From assembly GCA_902624635.1 (NCBI GenBank), contig CACNYD010000001.1:178766-242765 (forward strand): 64,000 bases of DNA, read 5' to 3'. This document shows positions 19,946 through 31,163 of the stretch, piece by piece (position 1 is the first letter of the stretch; each line of letters begins with the position of its first letter). A program made the translations under genes and the position numbers. Source of the stretch: an uncultured Pelagibacteraceae bacterium (GTDB lineage: Bacteria > Pseudomonadota > Alphaproteobacteria > Pelagibacterales > Pelagibacteraceae). A model generated the notes under the pieces. The model was not told the origin of the DNA and did not search any database. It saw only the letters and a list, made by a program, of their open reading frames with translations.

Positions 19946-20890
19946 TTAATGAGATAAAAACTTTTCAGCCTCTAGTGCTGCCATACATCCCATACCAGCA
20001 GCAGTTACCGCTTGCCTAAATGTTTTATCCTTTACGTCTCCAGCAGCATAAACACCTGGTACATTAGTTTCTGTTGAATCTGGTTTTGTTATTAAATAAC
20101 CTTCATTATCCATACTAAGTTGATCTTTAAATAATTGAGTGGCAGGGTCATGACCAATAGCAATAAAAACACCGTCTAATTTTATTTCATCAATTTTATT
20201 TGTTTTCACATTTTTAATTTTTATTCCTTTTACATTCTTTGGATCTTTATCTCCAATTACATCCTCAACAACTGTATTCCAAATAATTTCAATTTTTTTA
20301 TTTTCCATAAGTTTTTTTTGAAGCATTTTTTCAGCTCTCAAACTATCTCTTCTGTGAATTAATTTTACTTTTGACGCAAATTTTGTGAGAAACATTGCTT
20401 CTTCAACAGCCGCATTACCTCCACCTACAACAGCAACTTCCTTATCTTTAAAGAAAAAACCATCACATGTTGCACATGCAGATACACCAAATCCTCTAAA
20501 CTCTTGCTCAGATTTAATATTTAACCATCTAGCTTGAGCACCTGTGGAAATTATAATGCTTTCAGCAGTATATTTTTGGCCAGCATCACCCACAGCCTCA
20601 AAAGGTGTTGTTTTTAAATTTACTGAACTAATATGATCTTCAATCATTTCTGTCCCAACTGATTTTGCTTGCTCTTTCATTTGATCCATAAGCCATGGAC
20701 CTTGAATAACATCAGCAAATCCTGGAAAGTTTTCAACATCTGTTGTTGTAGTTAATTGGCCTCCAGGTTCTGACCCATAAACCAAAATTGGATTTAACAT
20801 TGCTCTCGCTGCATAAACTGCAGCAGTGTATCCAGCAGGACCAGACCCAATTATTAACACTTTTGTGTGTTTAGTTGGATTTTGACTCAT
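19946..20890 (-). CDS. trxB: Thioredoxin-disulfide reductase
   Basis: This is an NADPH-dependent flavoenzyme that reduces thioredoxin. At 314 residues it has the low-molecular-weight bacterial form. The FAD motif GSGPAG is at residues 15-20, the redox-active CATC at 139-142, the NADPH motif in VVGGGNAAVEEA, and the C-terminal FAD-binding segment GVYAAGDVKD. It reads from a spacer of only 21 nt shared with the divergent ELM1-like gene, so promoters for the two directions must overlap each other or the coding sequences. Confidence 0.97.
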   Translation of the reverse strand: MSQNPTKHTKVLIIGSGPAGYTAAVYAARAMLNPILVYGSEPGGQLTTTTDVENFPGFADVIQGPWLMDQMKEQAKSVGTEMIEDHISSVNLKTTPFEAVGDAGQKYTAESIIISTGAQARWLNIKSEQEFRGFGVSACATCDGFFFKDKEVAVVGGGNAAVEEAMFLTKFASKVKLIHRRDSLRAEKMLQKKLMENKKIEIIWNTVVEDVIGDKDPKNVKGIKIKNVKTNKIDEIKLDGVFIAIGHDPATQLFKDQLSMDNEGYLITKPDSTETNVPGVYAAGDVKDKTFRQAVTAAGMGCMAALEAEKFLSH

Positions 20891-20911
20891 ATCAAAGCTA
20901 TATAGTGATAA

Positions 20912-21862
20912 ATGACTAAATTAAAAGGTTTATTATTGACCGAGGGTATGCATGGCATGATTAGCCAAGTTGAGGGGCTTGCTAAAGCTCTCAATCTTGA
21001 ATTTATACACGAAAAAATTGAACTAAATAATTTTTGGAAAATGATTCCTCCAAAATTAACACCTGTAAAAGATTTTGTTTTCAAAAATGACATATCAAAA
21101 AAATTTAATGTAGTGATTTCATGCGGAAGAAAAAGTGTAGTTCCATCTATTTTTTTAAAAAAAAAATTTGGAAGCAAAATAATGAATATTCATATTCAGG
21201 ATCCAAAAGTATCATTAAATAATTTTGATTTTGTTATTGCGCCAGAGCATGATGGTCTTGAGGGTATAAATGTTCTACAAACCAAAGGAGCAATTCATTA
21301 TCTCACTGAAAAAGAATTAGAGGAAAATATTGACTATCTAAAACCCAGAATTAAAAAAGAAAAAGTAATAGTGTTTATTGCCGGTGGTCCAAATAAGTAT
21401 TATGATTTTAATGATGAGATAATCGAAAATATTTTTGTTAAAACTAGAAATAATTTTATCAATCAAGGTTATCAGCTAATTTTTATACCCTCCATGAGAA
21501 CACCTCAAAGAATAATAAATAAAGCTCAAAATTTTTTTGATGAAGACCAGATTATAATTCAAGATATCGACAAAAAAGCCTATTTATCGTCACTCAAGCT
21601 AGCTAATTATATTATTGTAACCTGCGATTCTACATCTATGATATCTGAAGCAGCTATGTCAGGAAAACCAATATATGTGGCTCAAATGCCAGCTATTAAA
21701 AAAAATAATCGTTTCAAAAAATTTTTTGAACTTTTTAAATCCCTAAATATAATTAAAAACTTAGAGGACACATTGGAAGAATGGAATTATCAAAAACTTA
21801 ATGAAACTCATAGAATATCGGGATATATAGAGAAACAATTTAAAAATTATGACTTTTCTTAA
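20912..21862 (+). CDS. ELM1/DUF1022 family protein
   Basis: This 316-residue protein resembles the family named after plant ELM1, a mitochondrial fission factor, which is widespread in alphaproteobacteria and has a glycosyltransferase-B-like fold. Recognisable segments are TEGMHGMISQVEGLAKAL at the start, CGRKSVVPSIF, IVTCDSTSMISEAAMSGKPIYVAQM and FFELF near the end. The D-S-x-S-M-I-S-E-A segment resembles the nucleotide-sugar region of GT-B enzymes. It overlaps the following oxygenase gene by 14 nt. Function in bacteria is not established. Confidence 0.82.
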   Translation: MTKLKGLLLTEGMHGMISQVEGLAKALNLEFIHEKIELNNFWKMIPPKLTPVKDFVFKNDISKKFNVVISCGRKSVVPSIFLKKKFGSKIMNIHIQDPKVSLNNFDFVIAPEHDGLEGINVLQTKGAIHYLTEKELEENIDYLKPRIKKEKVIVFIAGGPNKYYDFNDEIIENIFVKTRNNFINQGYQLIFIPSMRTPQRIINKAQNFFDEDQIIIQDIDKKAYLSSLKLANYIIVTCDSTSMISEAAMSGKPIYVAQMPAIKKNNRFKKFFELFKSLNIIKNLEDTLEEWNYQKLNETHRISGYIEKQFKNYDFS

Positions 21863-22511
21863 TTCTATACAAAAAAACTCAAAAAAGTATGAATTTCCAT
21901 TTAATCACTGGGAATATAATAATGCTTTAAGTGAGTCGGCTATTAAAGAAATAGAGAGTGCAGACATTCCCGATGTAAGCAAACATAATCTCAATTACGA
22001 TGGTACAAGAGCAATTGATGGTGGTGCTGCCGAATTTAGAGAAGGTATAGCCTCAGGTGGTAAGGCAATAAAATTTAGATGTTTTATTACAAAAGAAAAT
22101 GCTTCCCAATTTCCAAATTTAGTAAAATTTATTAATGAACTCCAATCTAAAGAAACATACGAAACGATTTCAAAAATGATAAATAAAGATTTATCTGGAT
22201 CATATGTCAGACTTGAAGTTATATGTGATCGTGAAGGTTTTTGGTTAAAGCCGCATTGTGACATTAAAGAAAAATTAATGTCAGGACTTATATTTGTTAA
22301 TAATGCAAATGAGTCAGAAGAATTAGGCACTGATTTTTATAATGAAAAATTAAAAAAAGTTAAAACAGTTCCCTACAAGCATAATTATGGTTATTTATTT
22401 ACAAGTGGCCCCAATACATGGCACGGAATGGAAAAGAAAAAAATTGTTAAAGAAAGAAGGTGTATCCAAGTCAATTATGTTACATTTAAAACTGATTGGA
22501 AAGTTGATTAA
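21849..22511 (+). CDS. Putative Fe(II)/2-oxoglutarate-dependent dioxygenase
   Basis: This 220-residue protein carries the facial-triad pattern of 2OG-Fe(II) oxygenases: H136 and D138 in [11 protein letters not shown]192 in [10 protein letters not shown], and a basic residue about 12 positions later (R204 in ERRCIQVNY) that could bind the 2-oxoglutarate carboxylate. The double-stranded beta-helix core runs from about residue 117 to 212. Substrate is unknown. It is translationally coupled to the ELM1-like gene, and its 3' end overlaps the convergent carB by 4 nt. Confidence 0.75.
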   Translation: MTFLNSIQKNSKKYEFPFNHWEYNNALSESAIKEIESADIPDVSKHNLNYDGTRAIDGGAAEFREGIASGGKAIKFRCFITKENASQFPNLVKFINELQSKETYETISKMINKDLSGSYVRLEVICDREGFWLKPHCDIKEKLMSGLIFVNNANESEELGTDFYNEKLKKVKTVPYKHNYGYLFTSGPNTWHGMEKKKIVKERRCIQVNYVTFKTDWKVD

Positions 22512-25500
22512 ATACTTTGTAAAGATGTCACCTCTAATTTTTTTGTTTTGAGTGATTTAATACCCTCAATACATGCAAGTGCTGTTGACATATTTGTGCA
22601 GTACGGCACTTTATTTTTAAGTGTTGCTCTTCTTAAAGCAATAGCATCGTTTAATCTATGTTCTGTGTTGCCACCACCTGTATTAATTACTAAAGCTATT
22701 TTTTTAGAGTCAAGAACATCAACGATATGAGGTGATCCACTACTTACTTTATTAATAATTTTACAATTCATGCCATGTTTTTGAATATATTCGGCAGTTC
22801 CTTTTGTGGCACATAAATGAAACTTTAGTTTTAAAAGTTCTTTTGCGAGCCATAAACCTTCATCTTTATGAGAGTCTTTTAATGATAAAAAAGCTAGTCC
22901 ATTTGTAGGTAATGAATTAGACGATGCTATCTGGCTTTTCGCGTATGCCATCCCAAAATTTTTGTCAAATCCCATCACTTCTCCAGTTGATTTCATTTCT
23001 GGACCTAACAATAAATCACTATTAGGAAATTTATTAAACGGAAAAACAGCCTCTTTTACGGCAAACATTCCTTTAGATTTATCTTTTAAATTAAATTTTG
23101 AAAGTTTTTCACCAGCCATAACTCTCGAGGCTATCTTTGCTAATGGTATTCCCTTAGCTTTTGAAACAAAAGGAACAGTCCGACTAGCTCTTGGATTTAC
23201 CTCAATTACAAAAATTTCATCTTTCTTAATTGCAAATTGAACATTCATAAAACCTTTTACTTTAAGGGCTATAGCTAAATTTTTTGTTTGCCTTTCAATT
23301 TCTTTTATTAAAAAAGGTTTTATGGAAACAGGTGGTAAGCTACAAGCAGAGTCGCCAGAATGAATTCCTGCTTCCTCTATATGTTGCATTATCCCAGCTA
23401 CATGCACTTCTTTACCATCAGATATAGCATCAACATCTACCTCCATTGCATGATCTAAAAATTTGTCAATAAGAATTGGATTTTTTTCTGCTGCTTTAAA
23501 GGCTTCTTCTACAAATTTTTTTAATTGGCTTTTTTCATATACAATTTCCATCGCCCTACCTCCAAGAACATAAGAGGGCCTAACCATTAAAGGTAAACCT
23601 ATTTTTTCAGATATTACGATTGCTTGTTTAAAATTTTTTGCAATTCCACTCTCAGCTTGATTTAAATCTAATTTTTTTAAAAGTTTTCTAAATCTATCTC
23701 TATCTTCTGCTAGATCAATAGAAGAGTATTGAGTTCCTAAAATTGGAAGATTATTATCATGTAAAAATTTTGCCAATTTAATTGGAGTTTGACCACCAAA
23801 TTGCGTAATAATACCGACTAAATTCCCTTTATCTTTCTCCCTCTTTATGATGTTGAAAACATATTCTTCCTTTAAAGGCTCAAAATATAATCTATCGCTA
23901 GTGTCGTAATCTGTTGAGACAGTCTCAGGATTGCAATTAACCATTATAGTCTCAAAACCAGCAGTCTTTAAGGCAAAACTTGCTTGACAACAGCAATAAT
24001 CAAATTCTATTCCTTGTCCTATTCTATTAGGCCCCCCACCTAATATTATAATTTTTTTCTTTACAGACGGGTAAGCTTCACACTCTGAATTGATTGAGAA
24101 ATTTCTTTGATATGTTGAATACATGTATGGTGTAAAGGATTTAAATTCTGCCGCACAAGTGTCAACTTTTTTAAATACAGGTAGAATTTTAAGTGCAGTT
24201 CTTTTTTTTCTCACAAGATCCTCAGATAAATTTGATAGCTCAGAAAGCTTTTTATCTGAAAAACCTATTGATTTTATTTGGTTAAAATCATCAAAATTTT
24301 TAGGTAAGCCATTTTTTTTTATCTTAATCTCATTTTCTATTATTTCTTTAATTTGGTTTAAGAACCACGGATCAATTTTTGATAAATTATGAATTCTTTT
24401 AAGCTTGATTTTTTTTCTCATTGCTTCAGCAATAAGTAAGATTTTATTAGGAATATTTTCTTTTAGTTTTTTTTCGATTTGTCTTTTATTTAAATCAAAT
24501 ATTCTGTCTAATCCTGAGAAACCAGTCTCAAGAGAAACCAATGCTTTCTGAAGAGATTCTTTAAAGTTTCTTCCAATTGCCATTGCTTCCCCTACCGATT
24601 TCATTGATGTGCCTAAAATTGCTGGAGAGGTTGAAAATTTTTCAAAAGTAAATCTTGGAATTTTGGTTACCACATAATCTATACTTGGTTCAAATGATGC
24701 TGGAGTAACTTTAGTAATTTCATTTTTTAATTCATCTAACGTATATCCAACTGCAAGTTTTGCAGCAACTTTTGCAATGGGAAATCCAGTTGCTTTTGAT
24801 GCAAGCGCTGAAGATCTTGATACTCTTGGGTTCATCTCAATTATTACCATTCGCCCATTTTTAGGATTTATTGCAAATTGAACATTTGAACCACCTGTTT
24901 CAACTCCAATTTTCCTCAAACACGCAATAGAGGCATTTCGCATTACTTGATATTCTTTGTCAGTTAATGTCAATGCAGGAGCAACTGTAACCGAGTCTCC
25001 TGTATGTATTCCCATTGGATCTACATTTTCTATTGAACAAATAATTATACAATTATCCTTTTTATCCCTTACAACCTCCATTTCAAATTCTTTCCAACCT
25101 TCTAAACACTCTTCTACAAGTACTTGACTCACCGGAGACTCGTGCAAACCATTTTTGATAATTTTTAGGTAATCTTTTTTGTTTTTTGCTATTCCTCCTC
25201 CTAAACCCCCAAGAGTAAAAGCTGGCCTAATTATTGCTGGCAAACCAATTTTACTCAAAACTTTTGATGCTCGATTTATATTGTTTACGATCTCAGATTT
25301 TGGAAGATCTAAACCAATATCAATCATGTTTTTTCTGAATTTTTTTCTATCTTCCGCATTGGAAATAGCTTTTGAATTTGCACCAATTAACTCAATTTTA
25401 TATTTTTTTAAAATTCCTTTCTTCTCTGCTTCCATTGCAAGGTTAAGAGCAGTCTGGCCACCCATGGTTGGAAGAATTGCATCTGGGTTTTCTTTTTTGA

Positions 25501-25732
25501 GAATTTTTTCTAAAACCTCTAAAGTAATAGGCTCAATGTAAGTTTTATCAGCAACATCCGGATCTGTCATAATTGTTGCTGGATTTGAATTAATTAAAAC
25601 AACTTTATAACCTTCATCTTTTAATGCCTTACAAGCCTGGGTTCCTGAATAATCAAATTCACAAGCTTGACCAATGATAATTGGTCCAGCACCTACAACT
25701 AAAATTTTTTTAAGATCTTTTCTTTTTGGCAT
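22508..25732 (-). CDS. carB: Carbamoyl-phosphate synthase large subunit
   Basis: This is the synthetase subunit that makes carbamoyl phosphate for pyrimidines and arginine. At 1074 residues it has two homologous ATP-grasp halves. The first starts near [22 protein letters not shown] and the second near [20 protein letters not shown]. The C-terminal allosteric domain includes [15 protein letters not shown] and VINTGGGN. The gene is directly downstream of carA, which it overlaps by 23 nt, and is convergent with the oxygenase gene. Confidence 0.98.
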   Translation of the reverse strand: MPKRKDLKKILVVGAGPIIIGQACEFDYSGTQACKALKDEGYKVVLINSNPATIMTDPDVADKTYIEPITLEVLEKILKKENPDAILPTMGGQTALNLAMEAEKKGILKKYKIELIGANSKAISNAEDRKKFRKNMIDIGLDLPKSEIVNNINRASKVLSKIGLPAIIRPAFTLGGLGGGIAKNKKDYLKIIKNGLHESPVSQVLVEECLEGWKEFEMEVVRDKKDNCIIICSIENVDPMGIHTGDSVTVAPALTLTDKEYQVMRNASIACLRKIGVETGGSNVQFAINPKNGRMVIIEMNPRVSRSSALASKATGFPIAKVAAKLAVGYTLDELKNEITKVTPASFEPSIDYVVTKIPRFTFEKFSTSPAILGTSMKSVGEAMAIGRNFKESLQKALVSLETGFSGLDRIFDLNKRQIEKKLKENIPNKILLIAEAMRKKIKLKRIHNLSKIDPWFLNQIKEIIENEIKIKKNGLPKNFDDFNQIKSIGFSDKKLSELSNLSEDLVRKKRTALKILPVFKKVDTCAAEFKSFTPYMYSTYQRNFSINSECEAYPSVKKKIIILGGGPNRIGQGIEFDYCCCQASFALKTAGFETIMVNCNPETVSTDYDTSDRLYFEPLKEEYVFNIIKREKDKGNLVGIITQFGGQTPIKLAKFLHDNNLPILGTQYSSIDLAEDRDRFRKLLKKLDLNQAESGIAKNFKQAIVISEKIGLPLMVRPSYVLGGRAMEIVYEKSQLKKFVEEAFKAAEKNPILIDKFLDHAMEVDVDAISDGKEVHVAGIMQHIEEAGIHSGDSACSLPPVSIKPFLIKEIERQTKNLAIALKVKGFMNVQFAIKKDEIFVIEVNPRASRTVPFVSKAKGIPLAKIASRVMAGEKLSKFNLKDKSKGMFAVKEAVFPFNKFPNSDLLLGPEMKSTGEVMGFDKNFGMAYAKSQIASSNSLPTNGLAFLSLKDSHKDEGLWLAKELLKLKFHLCATKGTAEYIQKHGMNCKIINKVSSGSPHIVDVLDSKKIALVINTGGGNTEHRLNDAIALRRATLKNKVPYCTNMSTALACIEGIKSLKTKKLEVTSLQSI

Positions 25733-26903
25733 TTTTTTTCATGTTGTTAATAAATTCTTTGAATAAATAGACACTATCTTGTGGTCCAGGGTTTGACTCT
25801 GGGTGATATTGAACTGAGAATACAGGATTATTCTTTAATTTTATTCCCTCAATACTATTATCGAACAAAGATTTATGAGTAATCTGAATGTTTTTTGGTA
25901 AATTTTCTCGCACAACTTCAAAGCCATGATTTTGGCTAGTGATTTCTACATTACCATTAATTAAATTTTTAACAGGATGATTTGCTCCCCTGTGACCTAA
26001 TTTCATTTTTTTTGTTTTACCACCTAATGCAAGTGCGAGTATTTGATGACCAAGGCAGATACCAAATAATGGCATTTGATTTTTAATAAGATTTTGAATT
26101 ATTTGAATTGCATATTTTCCTGTTGCAGCCGGATCCCCAGGTCCATTAGATAAGAAGACACCACTAGGTTTGAGAGATAAAATTTTTTCTGCAGGTGTTT
26201 TACAAGAAACCACAGTAACTTTACATTTAAAATTAGAAAAATATCTCAAAATATTTTTTTTTATTCCATAATCTATAGCGACTACATGAAACGAATTTTG
26301 ATTATTTTTTCTATAGCCATGTTCTTTTCTCCAAGTTTTAAGTCCTTTCCAAATATAATTTTTTTGGGTGGTAACTTTTTCTGCTAGATCTAAATTTTTT
26401 AGCCCACTCCATTTAATCGTAGAATTAATAAGTTTGTTGATATGAAATTTACTTTTCTTTGAGTAAACAATGGTTCCTTTTGGAGCACCTTTATCTCTTA
26501 TAAAATTCGTTAAACTTCTTGTATCAAGTCCAGTAATTCCAACTATTTTATTTTTTCTTAACCAAGCATCTAAATGTTGAAAAGATCTATAATTTGATGG
26601 CGATGTTATCTCAGAATTAAAAATAACTCCTTTAGTCCATATCTTATCAGACTCGTAATCTTCTTTATTTGTCCCTACATTTCCAATGTGAGGAAAAGTG
26701 AAGTTTATTATTTGTCCGGCATAAGATGGATCAGATATTATCTCTTGGTATCCCGTTAACGAGGTATTAAAGCAAACCTCACCAGTTGCTTCTCCCTGAT
26801 ATCCAATCCCGATACCTTTAAAAATCTTTTTGTTTTCTAAAACTAAAATACCTGTGTTTTTTTGAGAATTTTTTACGCGAGCTTTTTTTACTTTTTTGAT
26901 CAA
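25710..26903 (-). CDS. carA: Carbamoyl-phosphate synthase small subunit
   Basis: This glutaminase subunit supplies ammonia to CarB. At 397 residues it has the N-terminal CPSase small-chain domain ([22 protein letters not shown]) and the class I glutamine amidotransferase domain with the nucleophile C283 in [16 protein letters not shown] and the catalytic H/E in [10 protein letters not shown] lysine-rich N-terminal stretch of about 15 residues precedes the conserved domain, and a start at a later position is possible. It is separated from the divergent yqeY-like gene by 126 nt, in which no riboswitch or convincing attenuator was seen. Confidence 0.97.
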   Translation of the reverse strand: MIKKVKKARVKNSQKNTGILVLENKKIFKGIGIGYQGEATGEVCFNTSLTGYQEIISDPSYAGQIINFTFPHIGNVGTNKEDYESDKIWTKGVIFNSEITSPSNYRSFQHLDAWLRKNKIVGITGLDTRSLTNFIRDKGAPKGTIVYSKKSKFHINKLINSTIKWSGLKNLDLAEKVTTQKNYIWKGLKTWRKEHGYRKNNQNSFHVVAIDYGIKKNILRYFSNFKCKVTVVSCKTPAEKILSLKPSGVFLSNGPGDPAATGKYAIQIIQNLIKNQMPLFGICLGHQILALALGGKTKKMKLGHRGANHPVKNLINGNVEITSQNHGFEVVRENLPKNIQITHKSLFDNSIEGIKLKNNPVFSVQYHPESNPGPQDSVYLFKEFINNMKKNAKKKRS

Positions 26904-27029
26904 TTACAACTCATAAGTTAAAGGTTAATACAATAATTGATTTATTATCGCAACAGAGATGTATTATAAAATTGTAAAAAAACAATTTTTCTTTTGAAGA
27001 ATTTTTTCATTAAAGTAGATTAAAAAATT

Positions 27030-27491
27030 ATGTCTTTAAAAGAAACAATTGAAACAGAATATAAAAATGCTTTAAAATCTAAAGATAAAATTAAAATCTC
27101 AACTTATAGGTTAATTTTATCATCAATTAAGGATCTCGATATCTCGAACAGGTCCGGCCCTAACAAAAAAGAAACAGATGATGAAGATATAAAAAAATTA
27201 TTAAAAAAGATGATGAAGCAAAGAACCGAATCAATTGATATTTATAAAAAAAATAATCGCTCTGATCTTCTAGAAATTGAGCGAAACGAATTTAATATTC
27301 TATCAAGTTTTCTTCCCAAACAATTAAATGACGAAGATACTAAAAAAATATGTGAGGAAATTATTTCTAAATTAGGTGCAAATTCTATTAAAGAAATGGG
27401 AAAAGTAATGGGTGAATTAAAAAAAAAGCATGCTGATGAAATCGATTTTTCAAAAGCTGGCGCCTTGTTAAAACAATTATTAAATAAATAA
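27030..27491 (+). CDS. GatB/YqeY domain-containing protein
   Basis: This 153-residue helical protein has the YqeY pattern: LKETIETEYKNALKSKDKIKISTYRLI, LKKMMKQRTESIDIYKKNNRSDLLEIERNE (seen in two parts), FLPKQLNDED and GKVMGELKKKHADEIDFSKAGALLKQLL. The family shares the C-terminal domain of GatB, which contacts tRNA, but its own cellular role is not settled. It sits just upstream of dnaG and rpoD, the common alphaproteobacterial order, and its stop overlaps the dnaG ATG by one base. Confidence 0.88.
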   Translation: MSLKETIETEYKNALKSKDKIKISTYRLILSSIKDLDISNRSGPNKKETDDEDIKKLLKKMMKQRTESIDIYKKNNRSDLLEIERNEFNILSSFLPKQLNDEDTKKICEEIISKLGANSIKEMGKVMGELKKKHADEIDFSKAGALLKQLLNK

Positions 27492-29266
27492 TGAAATATC
27501 CAAAAGAATATCTAGATGAAATCAAAACTCGTCTAAAAGTTTCTAGTGTTGTTTCAAAAGTTGTAGCTTTAAAAAAAAGAGGAAAAGAGTTTGTTGGACT
27601 ATCACCATTTAAAAACGAAAAGACACCTTCTTTTACAGTCAACGATGAAAAAGAATTTTATCATTGCTTCGCAACCTCAGAGCACGGAAATATTTTTGAT
27701 TTTGTTATGAAAACTCAAAACTTAAGGTTTGGAGAAGCAGTAAAATATCTTGCTAATATTGCAGGAATGCAACCATATCTATTTACAAAACAAGATGAGG
27801 AGAGAGAAAAAAATTGGAAAGAGTATTTATCAGTTTATAGAAGTTATGTTGATTATTATCATGATCAGCTATTAAAAAATGAAAAACTTTCAAACGCTAG
27901 AGATTATTTGAAGAATAGATCATTAGGCAAAGACGAAGTAAAAAAATTTAAGATTGGTTTTGTTGAAAAAAATCCAAGTTTTTTTGATGAACTAAAAAAA
28001 AATTTTAGTGAAAAAACATTATTAGAAAGTGGTTTATTTTATTTTGATGAAAAGAAAAAAAACTGTGTGGAGAGATTCAAAGGAAGATTAATATTTCCAA
28101 TAAATAATATTTCAGGTCAACCTATTGCTTTAGGTGGAAGAATAATAGAAAATTCCGACTACCTAGCAAAGTATATTAATTCACCGGAGACAAATTTTTT
28201 TAAAAAAGGTTCAAATCTTTATAATTTAGATTTAGCTAGAAAATTATCTAACAAGTTAGATCATATTTTTTTAGTTGAAGGTTATATGGATGTAGTTGGA
28301 CTAAGTAAAAATGGAATTGACAATGTAGTAGCAAATCTTGGCACTTCTTTAACTGATAAACAAATTTTGACATTAAACCAGTTTTTTAATGATATTATTA
28401 TTTGTTTTGACGGAGATGAAAGTGGCTATAAAGCTGCATTAAGAGCAGCAGAGAATTCTATAAAAGAACTTAAACCCGAAAAACAAATATCTTTTTTATT
28501 TTTACCAGATAAAGAAGATCCTGATAGTTTTATAAATAAAAACGGCAAAAACTATTTTTTAGATTTTACAAAACAGAATAAATTACCGATTCATCAATTT
28601 ATTTTTAGTCATTATAGAAAACAGACTGAAAATAATCCATCTTCTATGGCAATATTTGAAAAAAATTTAAGGTTTATTGCAAATACAATTAAAGATAATT
28701 TTATAAAAAAATATGTTCTTGAGTATTTTTTAGAGAAAATAACAGAACTAACACCACATTCTAATCAAAATAAAAATAAATTTTTTGTAAAAAAAACAAA
28801 ATCACTTGAATCAACTAAAAAAATTTTCAATGAAAGCCAAGCAATTACTAGTGTTGAATTAAAAGAGTTTTCTTTATTATATTTATTGTGTGATAATTTA
28901 TCTCTCTTTCAAAAAAACCTACATTTAGTTGAAAACATAAAATTATTTACAGAAATAAATAAGCAAATATTCCATTCAATTATTGGTAAACTAAAAATGG
29001 ATGAATCAATACGTGTTGAAGATCTTGATTTGGATAAACAACTCTTAAATAAGATAAATAGGTTCGCTCCAATTAAACATATCATCAAGAATAAACCTAA
29101 AAATGAAAATCGAGTCATAGAGTTGTTGGATGATATTTCAAAAGATTTATTTAATCATGATTTAGAGTTGCGAATTCAAGAATTAGAATCGAAGTTTTCA
29201 AAAGATTTAAGTGAAACGACATTTAATGAGCTAAAAGAGCTCAAAAACGAAAGAAAAACTAACTAA
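27491..29266 (+). CDS. dnaG: DNA primase
   Basis: This enzyme synthesises RNA primers at the replication fork. At 591 residues it has an N-terminal zinc-finger-like domain, a TOPRIM catalytic core (FLVEGYMDVVGL with the catalytic Glu, and IICFDGDESGYKAA with the Asp pair) and a C-terminal helicase-binding region. Three of the four CHC2-type zinc ligands are replaced: positions 38, 41, 59 and 62 read Ser, Lys, Cys and Thr. From memory this loss is shared with other alphaproteobacterial primases, so it is not decay. The gene precedes rpoD, as in the classical macromolecular-synthesis operon. Confidence 0.96.
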   Translation: MKYPKEYLDEIKTRLKVSSVVSKVVALKKRGKEFVGLSPFKNEKTPSFTVNDEKEFYHCFATSEHGNIFDFVMKTQNLRFGEAVKYLANIAGMQPYLFTKQDEEREKNWKEYLSVYRSYVDYYHDQLLKNEKLSNARDYLKNRSLGKDEVKKFKIGFVEKNPSFFDELKKNFSEKTLLESGLFYFDEKKKNCVERFKGRLIFPINNISGQPIALGGRIIENSDYLAKYINSPETNFFKKGSNLYNLDLARKLSNKLDHIFLVEGYMDVVGLSKNGIDNVVANLGTSLTDKQILTLNQFFNDIIICFDGDESGYKAALRAAENSIKELKPEKQISFLFLPDKEDPDSFINKNGKNYFLDFTKQNKLPIHQFIFSHYRKQTENNPSSMAIFEKNLRFIANTIKDNFIKKYVLEYFLEKITELTPHSNQNKNKFFVKKTKSLESTKKIFNESQAITSVELKEFSLLYLLCDNLSLFQKNLHLVENIKLFTEINKQIFHSIIGKLKMDESIRVEDLDLDKQLLNKINRFAPIKHIIKNKPKNENRVIELLDDISKDLFNHDLELRIQELESKFSKDLSETTFNELKELKNERKTN

Positions 29267-29306
29267 TCTTAATAAATTAGCAATGGATTTTTTCTTATTT
29301 GATATT

Positions 29307-29329
29307 ATATAAGTCTTTCAAACTTATAT
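29307..29329 (+). repeat. 8-bp inverted repeat just upstream of rpoD
   Basis: ATATAAGT (29307-29314) and its exact complement ACTTATAT (29322-29329) are separated by 7 nt. The second arm ends 4 nt before the rpoD GTG. In RNA this would form a hairpin covering the region where a ribosome binding site would be expected. It could also be a protein operator. The arms are AT-rich, so a chance occurrence is possible. Confidence 0.4.
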
Positions 29330-29333
29330 TGCT

Positions 29334-31160
29334 GTGGAAAGAATTATTACTAAATCATTTGCTAGGTTAATGGGTCGTGGAACCCATAGGGGATTTATAA
29401 CTTATGAAGAGTTAAGTAAATCCCTAGGAAAAAGAAATCTCTCAGATGAGAATCTGTCTCAAGCTTTTATTCATATTTTAGATGGTGGAATAGTTCTTGT
29501 TGAAAAGAAATCTGATTTTAAAGTATTAAGAAAAAAAGAAAATTCCTCTAAAGATGAAGGCAAAACTATTGAGAAAAGTGATGACCCAATAAGAATGTAC
29601 CTTAGAGAGATGGGGGGTGTTGAGTTACTTTCCAGAGAAGGTGAGATAGCAATTGCAAAAAGGATAGAAGCTGGAAAAGATGTTATGTTAATTGCTTTAT
29701 CACAAAGTCCTATTACCGCTCAGCAATTTTTTGATTGGGATGAAAAATTACAAAAAGATGAGATATTAGTGAGAGAAATTATAGATATTGATACAAATTA
29801 TATGGAGGATGAAAATACTGGACCAAGTGCGAAACAAAAAAATGCTGGTGAAGATGACAAAGAGGATAGTTCAAACGATGAGAGTGATGATGATTTCAAC
29901 CCAACACTTGCTGCCATGGAGTCAGAAATTAAGCCAAAAGTTTTAAAAACAGTTAATTTATTAACCAAAGAGTACCGAAAATTAATAAAATATCAAAAAG
30001 AGAAATTATATTGCGTTCTGAATTCTCAGACTTTTTCAACTTCTAAAGAAAAAGGTTATGAAAAGGTTGTTAATGAAATATTAGAGAATATAAAATCTTT
30101 ACAGTTATCTCCTTCAGTATTAGAGGAGCTAGTGCAAAAACATTATGTGGAAAATAAGAAAGTTATCTCTTTAGAGGGTAATCTCTTAAGATTAGCTATG
30201 GATCAAAAAATACCACGGAATGAGTTTATCAAATTTTATATAGGTAATGAGATTAATCCTAACTTAAAAAAGTTTTTAGATACTAACACTTTGTGGAAGC
30301 AATTTTTTAGTAAGAATAAAGAAGAATTTAAAAATATAAGAGAAAGATTGATTGAAATCAGTCACAAGCTTGGAATGTCAGTAACTGATTTTAAAAAGTT
30401 AGTGAGCAGAGTTCAAAAAGGTGAAAAGGAGTCGAGAATTGCTAAAAAAGAAATGGTGGAAGCTAATTTAAGACTAGTTATCTCAATAGCGAAAAAATAC
30501 ACAAACAGGGGACTTCAGTTTTTAGATTTAATTCAGGAGGGAAATATTGGTTTAATGAAAGCAGTTGATAAATTTGAATATCGAAGAGGTTATAAATTTT
30601 CAACTTATGCAACTTGGTGGATAAGACAAGCAATAACAAGGTCAATTGCCGATCAAGCAAGAACTATTAGAATTCCAGTCCATATGATTGAAACAATAAA
30701 TAAAATTGTAAGAACACAGAGACTTATACTTAGTGAGTTTGGTAGAGAAGCTACACCTGAAGAATTAGCAAAAAAACTTCGAATGCCTTTAGACAAGGTA
30801 AGAAAAGTTCTAAAGATTTCCAAAGAACCGGTATCGTTAGAAAAACCAGTTGGTGATGAAGAAGATAGTAGTTTGGGAGATTTTATTGAAGACACAAAAG
30901 CATTAGCGCCATTAGAACAAGCAATCAAATCAAATCTAGGCGAAGCAACAACAAAAATATTGTCTACTCTTACTCCTAGAGAGGAAAGAGTTTTAAGGAT
31001 GAGATTTGGAGTTGGAATGAATACTGATCATACATTAGAAGAAGTAGGTTTACAATTTTCAGTAACAAGAGAAAGAATTAGACAAATAGAAGCTAAAGCT
31101 CTGAGAAAGCTTAAACACCCGAGTAGATCAAAACAATTAAAAAGTTTCTTAGAAAGTTAA
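29334..31160 (+). CDS. rpoD: RNA polymerase primary sigma factor (sigma70/RpoD)
   Basis: This is the housekeeping sigma factor, 608 residues. It has a region 1.1-like start ([19 protein letters not shown]), the region 1.2 motif [23 protein letters not shown], a long non-conserved acidic region (about residues 160-190), region 2 ([35 protein letters not shown]), region 3 and region 4 ([35 protein letters not shown]). The start is a GTG; an in-frame stop lies 24 nt upstream, and no strong Shine-Dalgarno sequence is visible. It follows dnaG by 67 nt and is followed by tRNA-Val after 3 nt. Confidence 0.97.
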   Translation: MERIITKSFARLMGRGTHRGFITYEELSKSLGKRNLSDENLSQAFIHILDGGIVLVEKKSDFKVLRKKENSSKDEGKTIEKSDDPIRMYLREMGGVELLSREGEIAIAKRIEAGKDVMLIALSQSPITAQQFFDWDEKLQKDEILVREIIDIDTNYMEDENTGPSAKQKNAGEDDKEDSSNDESDDDFNPTLAAMESEIKPKVLKTVNLLTKEYRKLIKYQKEKLYCVLNSQTFSTSKEKGYEKVVNEILENIKSLQLSPSVLEELVQKHYVENKKVISLEGNLLRLAMDQKIPRNEFIKFYIGNEINPNLKKFLDTNTLWKQFFSKNKEEFKNIRERLIEISHKLGMSVTDFKKLVSRVQKGEKESRIAKKEMVEANLRLVISIAKKYTNRGLQFLDLIQEGNIGLMKAVDKFEYRRGYKFSTYATWWIRQAITRSIADQARTIRIPVHMIETINKIVRTQRLILSEFGREATPEELAKKLRMPLDKVRKVLKISKEPVSLEKPVGDEEDSSLGDFIEDTKALAPLEQAIKSNLGEATTKILSTLTPREERVLRMRFGVGMNTDHTLEEVGLQFSVTRERIRQIEAKALRKLKHPSRSKQLKSFLES

Positions 31161-31163
31161 TCT

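Noticed and set aside
26904-27029. Riboswitch or attenuator upstream of carA
   Set aside because: The 126-nt spacer is AT-rich without a convincing structured element or leader peptide.
29820-29910. Acidic low-complexity stretch in rpoD as an insertion
   Set aside because: A variable acidic region between regions 1.2 and 2 is normal in proteobacterial primary sigma factors.
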